This document shows, in pieces, positions 31,086 through 38,909 of a stretch of 64,000 nt of DNA. The notes beneath the pieces were generated by a model. The model did no database searches. It was not told the DNA's origin and saw nothing but the letters and a program-made list of their open reading frames with translations. The position numbers and the translations under genes were made by a program. The number at the start of each line of letters is the position of its first letter. Within the stretch, counting starts at the first letter, position 1. The DNA comes from JADKIH01 sp031427625 (GTDB taxonomy: Bacteria > Bacteroidota > Bacteroidia > AKYH767-A > 2013-40CM-41-45). The DNA lies in assembly GCA_031427625.1 (NCBI GenBank), contig JANPNV010000111.1, forward strand, positions 62,001 to 126,000, in the 5' to 3' direction.

Positions 31086-33149
31086 TTGTCAAACAAATCC
31101 TCTGAACCCAATCAAATAGTGCGAGCCCGCAAATCATATTTCAGATGGACAGTTTGCTCATTGCTTGTTTTTCTATTCATCGCAAGTCTTTCTTGCAGCA
31201 ATAGGGAAAAAACGTCATCACCCGTTTATACTTCGCTGTCTGATTCTGCCCGATATGAAGGAATTGCAACATGCAAACAATGTCATGCAGATAAATATGA
31301 AACATTTATCCGGACTGGTATGGGAATGTCATTCGATTCTGCATCAGAAAAAAAATCATCTGCTGTTTTTCCTGATCATGCTCCTGTGTATGATAAATAT
31401 CGCGATTATTCTTACTATCCTCATTGGGATAATGACAAATTAGTAATAACTGAACTTAGAATTAAAGGTCATGATACTATTTATGAGCGGAACGAGAAAA
31501 TTTCATGGATTGTAGGCTCTGGCCAGCATACTAATTCTCATTTGATGAGTGTAAACGGATATGTTTATCAGGTTCCTCTTACATATTATACTCAAAAAGA
31601 GAAATGGGATTTACCACCAGGATTTGAAGGTGGCCATAACAGCAGATTCTCACGAATGATTGGTCTTGAATGTATGACATGTCATAATGCATTCCCCGGT
31701 TTTGTTCAGGGATCTGAAAACAAATACAACTTTGTGGCTAATGGAATCGATTGCGAACGCTGTCATGGTCCCGGAGCGCAACACGTAAAAGAAAAGCTTG
31801 AAGGGAAGATTGTCGACGTGAAAAATGCTATTGATTATACAATTGTAAACCCCGCTAAATTACCTATCAATCTTCAAATGGATGTTTGTCAGCGTTGCCA
31901 TATTCAGGGAAATGCAGTTTTGAAAAATGGAAAATCATTTCTCGATTTTAAACCAGGCATGAAATTGAGTGATGTAATGGATGTTTATATGCCCTCTTTT
32001 TCCGGCGACGACGATTCACATATTATGGCATCTCATGCTGAAAGACTTAAAATGAGTAAGTGTTTTCTCACTTCCATTGCATATGCCGATAAGCAAAATA
32101 AAATTCATCCTTCGCTTACTCCATATAAAAATGCAATGACATGCATTACCTGCCATGATCCTCATGTAAGTGTACGCTCAACTGATCAATCTGTATTCAA
32201 CAACAAGTGTCAATCCTGTCATGTCTCCACTTTTAATACAATTGACGGCAGTCATTATAATTCCGGAAAAGAATGCAAGGACTCAGAAATAACGAGAATG
32301 AAAGCAGGTAATAATTGTGTTTCCTGTCATATGCCTAAGAATGGAACAATTGATATCCCGCATGTCGTTACGACTGATCATTGGATACGAATTCCTTCAA
32401 CAAAAGGTAATTTGCAATCAATAAAAATATTTGCTGGATTAGCTTGTATTAACAACAGTATGCCTGATAAGAAATCGAAAGGCATTGCTTATTTGTCTTA
32501 TTTTGAAAAATTTTCACCAAATTCATCTTACCTCGATTCAGCAAAAAAATATTTTAATGATGAAAACAGCGATAGTATCACCGAATATTTTAGTCAGTTA
32601 ATCAGGTGGGCATTTCTTATGAAAGACTATAAAAAATTAATCAGTTATACAAATACACAATCAGCAATACTGGAACATTTTCGTTCTTCTGTGATGAATG
32701 ATGATGCCTGGACTAGTTATAGAATCGGCGAGGCATATTATTCTCAGAATGATCTTGGAAATGCAATTAATTATTATGGCAAGGCAGTGGAACTTGCTCC
32801 GTATAATCCGGATTTCAGAAACAAACTTGCCGGTGCGCAATTAGATTCTGAAAATATTGTGGGCGCAAGGAATAATTATGAATTTATATTGAAAGAGAAT
32901 CCTGATTATGTAAGCGCCTATGTTAGCCTGGGATTTTTAATCTTTAAGTTTGATGGCAATTACCGGAAAGCAGATCTGATGTATGAGAAAGCACTTTCAC
33001 TTGATCCAGATAATATTCAGGCGCTTATGAATAAAGCCGGAATTCAAATATTTCTTGGTAAAAAGAAAGAAGCCAGAAATTTAATTATTGAAGTCTTAAA
33101 GCGCGATAAGGATAACTATAATGCTAAACTTATTTTGAAGCAATTATGA
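31086..33149 (+). CDS. Heptaheme c-type cytochrome lipoprotein with C-terminal TPR repeats
   Basis: A 687-residue exported electron-transfer protein with seven CxxCH heme sites: CKQCH 63-67, CMTCH 196-200, CERCH 223-227, CQRCH 268-272, CITCH 353-357, CQSCH 375-379 and CVSCH 411-415. The N-terminus has a hydrophobic helix (about 21-36) ending in LSC, so a lipid anchor on C37 is likely. Residues ~540-687 form about four TPR repeats, such as YYGKAVELAPYNPDFRNKLAG and MYEKALSLDPDNIQALMNKAG. It belongs to the multiheme/TPR cytochromes of this and related phyla; its donor and acceptor are unknown. The start is taken as TTG at 31086, two bases after the GNAT gene. Heme attachment would need the Ccm proteins at 7.7-12.3 kb. 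Confidence 0.85.
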   Translation: MSNKSSEPNQIVRARKSYFRWTVCSLLVFLFIASLSCSNREKTSSPVYTSLSDSARYEGIATCKQCHADKYETFIRTGMGMSFDSASEKKSSAVFPDHAPVYDKYRDYSYYPHWDNDKLVITELRIKGHDTIYERNEKISWIVGSGQHTNSHLMSVNGYVYQVPLTYYTQKEKWDLPPGFEGGHNSRFSRMIGLECMTCHNAFPGFVQGSENKYNFVANGIDCERCHGPGAQHVKEKLEGKIVDVKNAIDYTIVNPAKLPINLQMDVCQRCHIQGNAVLKNGKSFLDFKPGMKLSDVMDVYMPSFSGDDDSHIMASHAERLKMSKCFLTSIAYADKQNKIHPSLTPYKNAMTCITCHDPHVSVRSTDQSVFNNKCQSCHVSTFNTIDGSHYNSGKECKDSEITRMKAGNNCVSCHMPKNGTIDIPHVVTTDHWIRIPSTKGNLQSIKIFAGLACINNSMPDKKSKGIAYLSYFEKFSPNSSYLDSAKKYFNDENSDSITEYFSQLIRWAFLMKDYKKLISYTNTQSAILEHFRSSVMNDDAWTSYRIGEAYYSQNDLGNAINYYGKAVELAPYNPDFRNKLAGAQLDSENIVGARNNYEFILKENPDYVSAYVSLGFLIFKFDGNYRKADLMYEKALSLDPDNIQALMNKAGIQIFLGKKKEARNLIIEVLKRDKDNYNAKLILKQL

Positions 33150-33175
33150 TGAGTGATATGTGATAACCTTTTCTT

Positions 33176-33183
33176 TACATTTG
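33176..33183 (+). promoter_or_regulatory. Bacteroidota -7 box for the two-component pair
   Basis: TACATTTG (TAnnTTTG) lies 48 bases before the response-regulator ATG at 33232. Confidence 0.5.
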
Positions 33184-33231
33184 CTTAACAATGCCGCTTC
33201 TGTAAATAGATAGCTTTCAGAAAATTTTTAG

Positions 33232-33924
33232 ATGACAAAACAATATAAAATTCTACTGGTTGATGACGAACCGGATATTTTAGAATTCATGGCATATAAC
33301 CTTAAAAAGGAGCACTATACTATATTCACTGCTGGTAATGGAGTGGATGCAATTAAAGTTGCAAAATCAGAGAAGCCTGATCTTATTATTCTTGATATTA
33401 TGATGCCCGAAATGGATGGCATTGAAACTTGCCGTGTTCTGCGTGATTTGCCTGACTTTAAAAACACCCTGATTGCATTTTTAACAGCACGTAATGAAGA
33501 TTATTCACAGATTGCTGGTCTTGATGTTGGTGCTGACGATTACATTACAAAGCCTATTAAGCCAAGAGTCTTAATCAGCAGAATAAATGCATTGTTCAGA
33601 CGATATAACAAGGATGCTGAAAATACATCTTCACAGAACAAAATAATTCATGCTGCCGATCTTCAAATTGACAGGGAGCAATACCTTGTATTTCGTGGTA
33701 AAGAAAAAATCGAACTTCCCCGAAAGGAATTTGAATTGCTTGTTTTGCTTGCAGCCAGGCCGGGTAAAGTTTTTACGCGTGATGAAATCCTTGAACGTGT
33801 TTGGGGTCAGGACGTAGTTGTAGGCGATAGAACGATTGATGTACATGTGAGAAAAATTCGGGAAAAACTCGGAGAGGAATTGATCCGAACTGTTAAAGGA
33901 ATTGGTTATAAATTTGATTTCTAA
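33232..33924 (+). CDS. OmpR/PhoB-family response regulator
   Basis: A 230-residue DNA-binding regulator. The receiver domain (1-120) has the acidic pair in LLVDDEPDILEF, the phosphoacceptor D55 in LIILDIMMPEMDG, the switch Thr in IAFLTARNEDY and the conserved Lys in DDYITKPIKPR. The C-terminal winged helix (about 135-228) has LPRKEFELLVLLAARPGKVFTRDEILERVWGQDVVVGDRTIDVHVRKIREKLG (in several motifs), the PhoB/OmpR DNA-recognition pattern. With the next gene it forms a PhoB/PhoR-like pair; whether it responds to phosphate cannot be said, as no pst or pho genes are near. Confidence 0.93.
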   Translation: MTKQYKILLVDDEPDILEFMAYNLKKEHYTIFTAGNGVDAIKVAKSEKPDLIILDIMMPEMDGIETCRVLRDLPDFKNTLIAFLTARNEDYSQIAGLDVGADDYITKPIKPRVLISRINALFRRYNKDAENTSSQNKIIHAADLQIDREQYLVFRGKEKIELPRKEFELLVLLAARPGKVFTRDEILERVWGQDVVVGDRTIDVHVRKIREKLGEELIRTVKGIGYKFDF

Positions 33925-33937
33925 TATCTGATAAAGT

Positions 33938-35017
33938 TTGAACGAAAAATCATTTTCACTTCCTGCACCAAAGAATCCTACACCGAACAAACTAGCTGTT
34001 GTTGCTTCGCTAATTATCGGTGCTTTAATAACTGCTTCCTCACAATTTTTATTTTTCCTTCGATCAAATGATTTTTCATGGATCAGCAGTGTGATTTTAT
34101 TCGCTATAACTTTTATTGTTTGTTATGCAATTTTCAGTTACATCCTGCGTATTTTCATTTACAGAAAAATAAAACTGATTTATAAGACAATTTCAAGTGC
34201 AAAAAATTCTAAGGAAAAGGCGATGGCCATCGTTGATTCGAATGAGGATATTCTTGCTAATGTCAGTAAAGAAGTACTGGAATGGCAGAAAAGCGGATCA
34301 GAAGAAATTGCAGAACTTAAACGCATGGAGAATTTCAGAAAGGAATATTTAGGTAATGTTTCTCATGAATTAAAGACTCCTCTGTTTAATATTCAGGGTT
34401 ACATTCATACGCTTCTTGATGGAGCAATTTCTGATCCTGCCGTGAATATTAATTATCTTCAAAGAGCAGCGAAGTCTGCTGAAAGACTGTGCCATATTGT
34501 TGACGATCTGGAGGAAATCTCAAAACTTGAAAGCGGTGAAATGAGTCTAGATCAGCGAACATTTGATATTCATGAATTATTTAGTGATGTTTTTGAATCC
34601 ACGGAACTCCGCGCAAAGGAGATGGATATTAAGCTTGACTTCAAGGAAGGAAACGATGATCAGGTATATGTATATGCTGATAAAGAAAAAATCAGACAGG
34701 TAATAACTAATCTTATTGTGAACTCTGTTAAATATGGAAGAACAGGAGGTTCAACACTTGTAGGATTTTACGACATGGATCAAAATATTCTTGTAGAGAT
34801 AACAGACAATGGAATCGGAATTGATCACGATCATTTATCGAGAGTCTTCGAACGATTTTACCGAGTTGATAAAAGCCGTTCAAGAGATCAGGGAGGGACT
34901 GGTCTGGGTTTGGCGATAGTAAAACATATTCTGGAAGCTCATAATCAAACAATAAATGTTAGAAGTACTTTGGGTATAGGTACTACCTTTGCATTTACAT
35001 TAAAAAAATCTGATTAA
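33938..35017 (+). CDS. Sensor histidine kinase (PhoR-like)
   Basis: A 359-residue inner-membrane kinase. Two helices (about 17-40 and 50-70) with a very short periplasmic loop are followed by a HAMP-like linker. The phosphoacceptor H143 lies in YLGNVSHELKTPLFNIQGYIHTLLDG (H box). The ATP-binding domain has an N box with IRQVITNLIVNSVKYG, G1 in DNGIGIDHDHLSRVFERFYRVDKSRSR, and G2 in GGTGLGLAIVKHI. The small periplasmic region suggests it senses within the membrane or through a partner. The start is TTG at 33938, 13 bases after the regulator; no in-frame ATG exists before the first helix. It ends two bases from the 3' end of a convergent GNAT gene with no visible terminator. Confidence 0.92.
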   Translation: MNEKSFSLPAPKNPTPNKLAVVASLIIGALITASSQFLFFLRSNDFSWISSVILFAITFIVCYAIFSYILRIFIYRKIKLIYKTISSAKNSKEKAMAIVDSNEDILANVSKEVLEWQKSGSEEIAELKRMENFRKEYLGNVSHELKTPLFNIQGYIHTLLDGAISDPAVNINYLQRAAKSAERLCHIVDDLEEISKLESGEMSLDQRTFDIHELFSDVFESTELRAKEMDIKLDFKEGNDDQVYVYADKEKIRQVITNLIVNSVKYGRTGGSTLVGFYDMDQNILVEITDNGIGIDHDHLSRVFERFYRVDKSRSRDQGGTGLGLAIVKHILEAHNQTINVRSTLGIGTTFAFTLKKSD

Positions 35018-35019
35018 TT

Positions 35020-35475
35020 TTATTTTAGAACCTTCATCATACTAAAGTGCGGAATTACACCAAATAAAATATAAGAATCTCCGGTAATTTTATAACCATT
35101 ACTTTCATAAAATCTAACTGCATTGTTACGGGAATCGAGTACTATTTTTTCCAGATTTTTCAAAGTAGCTTCTTTTTCAAGTTGCTTTAGCATCACAGTT
35201 CCAAGTCCGCAGTGACGATATTCCTCAGCAACAGCCATTGATCTTATCTGACCTTCAGTTGCAGAGTTAAACTGCAATCTTCCAGTGGCTATCGGTTTCC
35301 CTGATTTATTTTTCATCAGAAGATGTAACGACTTATCTTCCCATTCGTCGCGGGTAGAATTCTCATCCTGATTCCATGGTTTTCTTAATACTTCAAATCT
35401 GAGTTTATAATAACTCGCAATATCTTCAGGCTTTACCGGAATTAATATTTCATATTCAGGTGCATTATTTTTCAT
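35020..35475 (-). CDS. GNAT-family N-acetyltransferase
   Basis: A 151-residue acetyltransferase. The core is GKPIATGRLQFNSATEGQIRSMAVAEEYRHCGLGTVMLKQLEKEA, with the acetyl-CoA loop R-x-x-G-x-G. It is followed by KIVLDSRNNAVRFYESNGYKITGDSYILFGVIPHFSMMK, typical of the ElaA/PhnO-like group. The substrate is not known. It is the last gene of a leftward trio with the PHM-like cytochrome (three bases upstream) and the redoxin, so it belongs to the same message, although a functional part in that system is unproven. Confidence 0.85.
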   Translation of the reverse strand: MKNNAPEYEILIPVKPEDIASYYKLRFEVLRKPWNQDENSTRDEWEDKSLHLLMKNKSGKPIATGRLQFNSATEGQIRSMAVAEEYRHCGLGTVMLKQLEKEATLKNLEKIVLDSRNNAVRFYESNGYKITGDSYILFGVIPHFSMMKVLK

Positions 35476-35478
35476 GGA

Positions 35479-36867
35479 TTATTTTTTCGTATCGAGACTA
35501 ATTTGTTCATCGCCCGTAATGTATGGAATGTACGTGCAGATAAGCTGAAACATTTCATCTGTTGTTCTCATGCTTCCGTTTCTTTCGGAAACTATTCGTG
35601 GAGGATGATAGGGAATAAAGGGGTTAGCTTCTGTATTATCGTAAATCCCTTCAGCAATTATTGTAGTACCGGCAGTTAATTTTACAATTTTTCTAAAAGT
35701 GTAAAAGTACTGCCAACGAAAATCCCATTTTCGAATTCTGATAAGTGGAATGGTGTCTCCTGATGGGGAAATGGCATAAGCAAGGAATGAGGATCCTAGC
35801 AGATGCATATGCGGATTTATTGTTAACAAGGAAATTGTTTCCGGTAATTTATATTTTGTCGTGAATTTTTTAATTTGATTCGGAGGAATGATTAATGGAG
35901 GCTCGACCGGCGAGATACCACTTGTTCCTAAGATAAATTCTTTAACGGGTCGTTCCGGCGAATGGGGACTGAAAAATATATTAAAGGATGTTTGATCGCT
36001 TGTGTCAACAGGAGTTGGGCCATAGTGAATATTATCGAGTAGGAGTATACCTCTTTTTTTTACGCGGTATCCGCCAATACCTTCTGGGTAAATTGCAGTT
36101 TCCACTCCCGGAAGATAGTTTGTTACTGATGGTGTAAGCAATGGATAAGTTCCATCATCATTTTTAAGTTTGAGTTTTTCAAAAGCATGAAGCTTATCGA
36201 ATTTTTCGGTGTTAACAAAAATATCACCTGACAAATTATCAACTTTAGCTCCCTCTTCATATTGAATGAGGTGTGCATTGATGTGATGCACAAGCTTCTT
36301 ATTTCCAGGAATGATTTCAATTGCCTTTATAAATGTATCAGACGGAAAATCGTAGGGGATTTTCAGCATTATAAAATAGTCCTTGTTGTTTCCTTTTATA
36401 AAAATTGGTTCCCGAATTCGAAGAACAATATCCGGTTTCCCAAAATGACTCTCATTGTAATAAACGGGCGGAGAAGGTGTTTTTAAAGAATCTCCTATAG
36501 GGGCGCCGGCTTCAATCCAATTGTTTATTAAAGTCAGTTCATTTTTTGATAAAACTTTTTCATCCTTGAAATGGCTGTAACCGGTATCGGCAGGCCATGG
36601 TGGCATAACACGACTGTTGATTGCTAATTGAAATGTGTGAAGCCTCTTCTTAACATCCTGATAGGTAATAAAATTAAATGGAGCGCCGGAACCCGGGCGA
36701 TGACAGGGAGTGCAATATTTGTAAATTATAGGAGCAATCTCTTTTGAAAAAACAGGAATAGTTTCCGATTCAATTACTGTTGATTGATTTTTATTGCTGC
36801 ATGAAAAAATAAAACCCGCAACGGATGTAATAAAAAATGAAAATAATCTGACTTTCTGTTTATTCAT
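35479..36867 (-). CDS. Lipoprotein with mono-heme cytochrome c and PHM-like dicopper monooxygenase domain
   Basis: A 462-residue exported protein. The lipoprotein signal ends at C23 (FIFSCSN). A small cytochrome c domain follows with CTPCH at 52-56 and a likely axial Met at M88 in RVMPPWP. From about 145 onward it matches the copper type II ascorbate-dependent monooxygenases (PHM/DBM fold). CuH-type ligands are H194 and H195 (KLVHHINAH) and H281 (DNIHYGP). CuM-type ligands are H353 and H355 (NPHMHLLG) and M439 (TDEMFQL). All six copper ligands of PHM thus seem present. PHM enzymes hydroxylate aliphatic or benzylic C-H bonds using O2 and a one-electron donor; here the heme could be that donor. 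The substrate is unknown. The start is ATG at 36867, overlapping the redoxin stop by eight bases. Confidence 0.8.
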   Translation of the reverse strand: MNKQKVRLFSFFITSVAGFIFSCSNKNQSTVIESETIPVFSKEIAPIIYKYCTPCHRPGSGAPFNFITYQDVKKRLHTFQLAINSRVMPPWPADTGYSHFKDEKVLSKNELTLINNWIEAGAPIGDSLKTPSPPVYYNESHFGKPDIVLRIREPIFIKGNNKDYFIMLKIPYDFPSDTFIKAIEIIPGNKKLVHHINAHLIQYEEGAKVDNLSGDIFVNTEKFDKLHAFEKLKLKNDDGTYPLLTPSVTNYLPGVETAIYPEGIGGYRVKKRGILLLDNIHYGPTPVDTSDQTSFNIFFSPHSPERPVKEFILGTSGISPVEPPLIIPPNQIKKFTTKYKLPETISLLTINPHMHLLGSSFLAYAISPSGDTIPLIRIRKWDFRWQYFYTFRKIVKLTAGTTIIAEGIYDNTEANPFIPYHPPRIVSERNGSMRTTDEMFQLICTYIPYITGDEQISLDTKK

Positions 36868-37435
36868 ATTCCAGAATGCATCCAATTGCTTCAGTCTTTT
36901 TAATTTTTACCGGAACATTATTAATTACAGACACAATTGCATCTTCAAGATTTTTTTGAGTGATTCCCGGTTTTTTTTTCCCAATTGCATAGAGCCAGTC
37001 ATCAATTCTCCCTTCATAAACAATAGATCCAGTTTTGTCTACAAGGAAACATCCTGGTGCAATTGCAGCTTTCAGCATTCGGCCAAGAATAAGATCAGGG
37101 TCTTTAAATAATGGAAAGAGGATTTTGTATTGATCCCGAAATGAAATAAGTTCATTTTCAGTTGAGTATTTTCCAGGGAAAATGCCAATGAATGAAATAT
37201 TTTTACTTGAATATTTCTGAAATAATTTATTTAAAGTAAGTGTGTAACTCTGTGAAGCTGGACAATCACTCAAAAGAAATACAACAACTGTAGCTTTATT
37301 TGTTTTAAGATCCTGAAAAAGGACTTTTTTATTTCCAAGATCGTTTAATTGAACATCGAAAAAATCGTCACCTAATATGAAGGAACAAAATAGAATAGTT
37401 GCAAATAAAGAAAGGATTAAATAAATTTTCTTCAT
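36860..37435 (-). CDS. Exported redoxin-family protein
   Basis: A 191-residue protein with a signal peptide (MKKIYLILSLFATILFCSF) and a thioredoxin-like AhpC/TSA fold. ATVVVFLLSDCPASQSY carries C58 in a CPAS motif, lacking the second Cys of a CxxC. APGCFLVDKTGSIVYEGRIDDW is the cis-Pro region with C129, and a terminal IGCIL gives C186. The single active-site Cys suggests peroxidase- or partner-type chemistry rather than classic disulfide exchange. It is translated with the cytochrome/PHM protein (eight-base overlap) and is probably its periplasmic partner, for example for electron supply or copper-thiol handling; that is inference. Similar redoxin/PHM neighbours are, to my knowledge, found in several environmental phyla without an assigned function. 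Confidence 0.8.
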   Translation of the reverse strand: MKKIYLILSLFATILFCSFILGDDFFDVQLNDLGNKKVLFQDLKTNKATVVVFLLSDCPASQSYTLTLNKLFQKYSSKNISFIGIFPGKYSTENELISFRDQYKILFPLFKDPDLILGRMLKAAIAPGCFLVDKTGSIVYEGRIDDWLYAIGKKKPGITQKNLEDAIVSVINNVPVKIKKTEAIGCILEYE

Positions 37436-37486
37436 TGGATAAAGTTACAATTTTCAATCGTCTTTTGATAAGGGTAGGGTACAACT

Positions 37487-37516
37487 GAAAAAAGCTGTCG
37501 AATAGACAGCTTTTTC
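37487..37516 (-). terminator. Rho-independent terminator of the T9SS beta-propeller gene
   Basis: A twelve-base stem (GACAGC...TTTTTC with its complement GAAAAAGCTGTC) around a five-base loop, 17 bases after the stop of the 37533-38852 gene on the minus strand. Confidence 0.8.
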
Positions 37517-37532
37517 ATAATATTATTTTGAA

Positions 37533-38852
37533 TTACTCTACGATGAACTTATCAGAGAATACTGCTTTACCTTCTTCAGTGACTGTGTAATAATAATTTC
37601 CGGGAGCCAGACTATGAAGATCCAATGTAATCTCGAAAGAATTGTTTTTATTCTCGATAGTTGTTGGCACATTTCCAATTGATCTTGACTGTAGGTCGAA
37701 TAATTTTATGTCCGGTTTCAGAAAGTTTTGTTTAGTGCTAACAGTTAGTGTTGCTCTTTCATGTGCCGGATTTGGGAAAAATGATTTCTCAATGATCAGA
37801 TCATTTAATTCTTCAACGCTAATTGACACTGATGTTATGGCAACATTGGTTGCAGGTGATGAAAATGTGCCGCCGATAACTGGCTTGTAGCTTTGGCTGG
37901 AGATAGCATAAACTTCTCCATTGACAGTGCTTGTTGAAAGAGTGATAGTCTGAATCGGATTTGTAACCGATGTAATTTTTGCAGCATAGGATGCAAGTCC
38001 TCCAACACCAAGGTTTGTAAATTTCCCGCCCAGATATAGTATGTTGTTATAACCTTTGTATAAAGCATAGACTTTATCATTTACGCCAAAGTTAGTCTGA
38101 ATAGTTCCCCATGTGGTTCCGTTGAATTTTGCAGCAGCAAATGTTGGTATTGAAAAATCTCCGCCAACATAAAGGCTTCCACCGTAAGAGGCAAGCGCAT
38201 AGATTTTTCCTCCTGTAAGATCAGTTGATGGGATTGCACTCCATGATGTTCCGTCGTAACGATTAAGCGGGGTGCTTGTCATATCTGATCCGCAATAAAT
38301 AGAACTGTTATATTCAGTTATTGCATTTACGTTTGCTCCGATACCTGCACCCATTTGATTCCAGGTAGTGGAAACAAGTTTAGAAATATGATTCATCGCG
38401 AGACCTGAAGCTAGTGAAAATTTACCACCGGCATAAACAGATCCGGATAGCGAATTTATAAAGATGCAGTTTACCTGGTCATTAAATCCACCGCCAACGT
38501 CGCTCCATGCACTACCTGTCCATTTAGCGATATTGTTTACAGCAACTCCACCGGCAGAACTAAAAAGTCCTCCGACATAAAGTTCCTGATTTTTAAAAGC
38601 AAGAGCATATACTGGACCGGAAACGCCTGTTCCAAGTTCTACCCATGAGGAGCCGTTCCATTTTGCCAGATAATTAAGAGTTCCTGTAAAAGTTCCACCG
38701 GCATAGATTTCATGTGTTACAGGATTTTCTGCAATGGCTTTCACTGCATTCGAGTTGTTTCCAAGTCCGAGAGCCATAGTATTCCATATCTGACCGTTAG
38801 AAGAAAGAAGGGTACTCATTATAATTGTAAGAGAAAGTAAGGTTTTTTTCAT
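37533..38852 (-). CDS. Secreted T9SS-sorted beta-propeller-like protein
   Basis: A 439-residue secreted protein. A signal peptide (MKKTLLSLTIIMSTLLSSNGQ) precedes about six or seven repeats of 40-45 residues of the pattern W-x-G-x(n)-G-x-V-x-A-L-x-x(n)-YVGG-x-F, for example WNGSSWVELGTGVSGPVYALAF with QELYVGGLFSSAGG, and KWTGSAWSDVGGGFNDQVNCI with VYAGGKFS. This is a Kelch-like/beta-propeller layout. The last ~80 residues (SFFPNPAHERATLTV, KLFDLQSRSIGNVPT, LAPGNYYYTVTEEGKAVFSDKFIVE) are a T9SS type A sorting domain, so it should be exported to the cell surface. Function is not recognised. The gene is transcribed leftward, in front of a WD40 protein gene. Confidence 0.82.
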   Translation of the reverse strand: MKKTLLSLTIIMSTLLSSNGQIWNTMALGLGNNSNAVKAIAENPVTHEIYAGGTFTGTLNYLAKWNGSSWVELGTGVSGPVYALAFKNQELYVGGLFSSAGGVAVNNIAKWTGSAWSDVGGGFNDQVNCIFINSLSGSVYAGGKFSLASGLAMNHISKLVSTTWNQMGAGIGANVNAITEYNSSIYCGSDMTSTPLNRYDGTSWSAIPSTDLTGGKIYALASYGGSLYVGGDFSIPTFAAAKFNGTTWGTIQTNFGVNDKVYALYKGYNNILYLGGKFTNLGVGGLASYAAKITSVTNPIQTITLSTSTVNGEVYAISSQSYKPVIGGTFSSPATNVAITSVSISVEELNDLIIEKSFFPNPAHERATLTVSTKQNFLKPDIKLFDLQSRSIGNVPTTIENKNNSFEITLDLHSLAPGNYYYTVTEEGKAVFSDKFIVE

Positions 38853-38909
38853 TATTTATTGATTTGTATGAGAGGTGGAAAATACTATTTTTTTTTTACC
38901 CTAAGCGTA

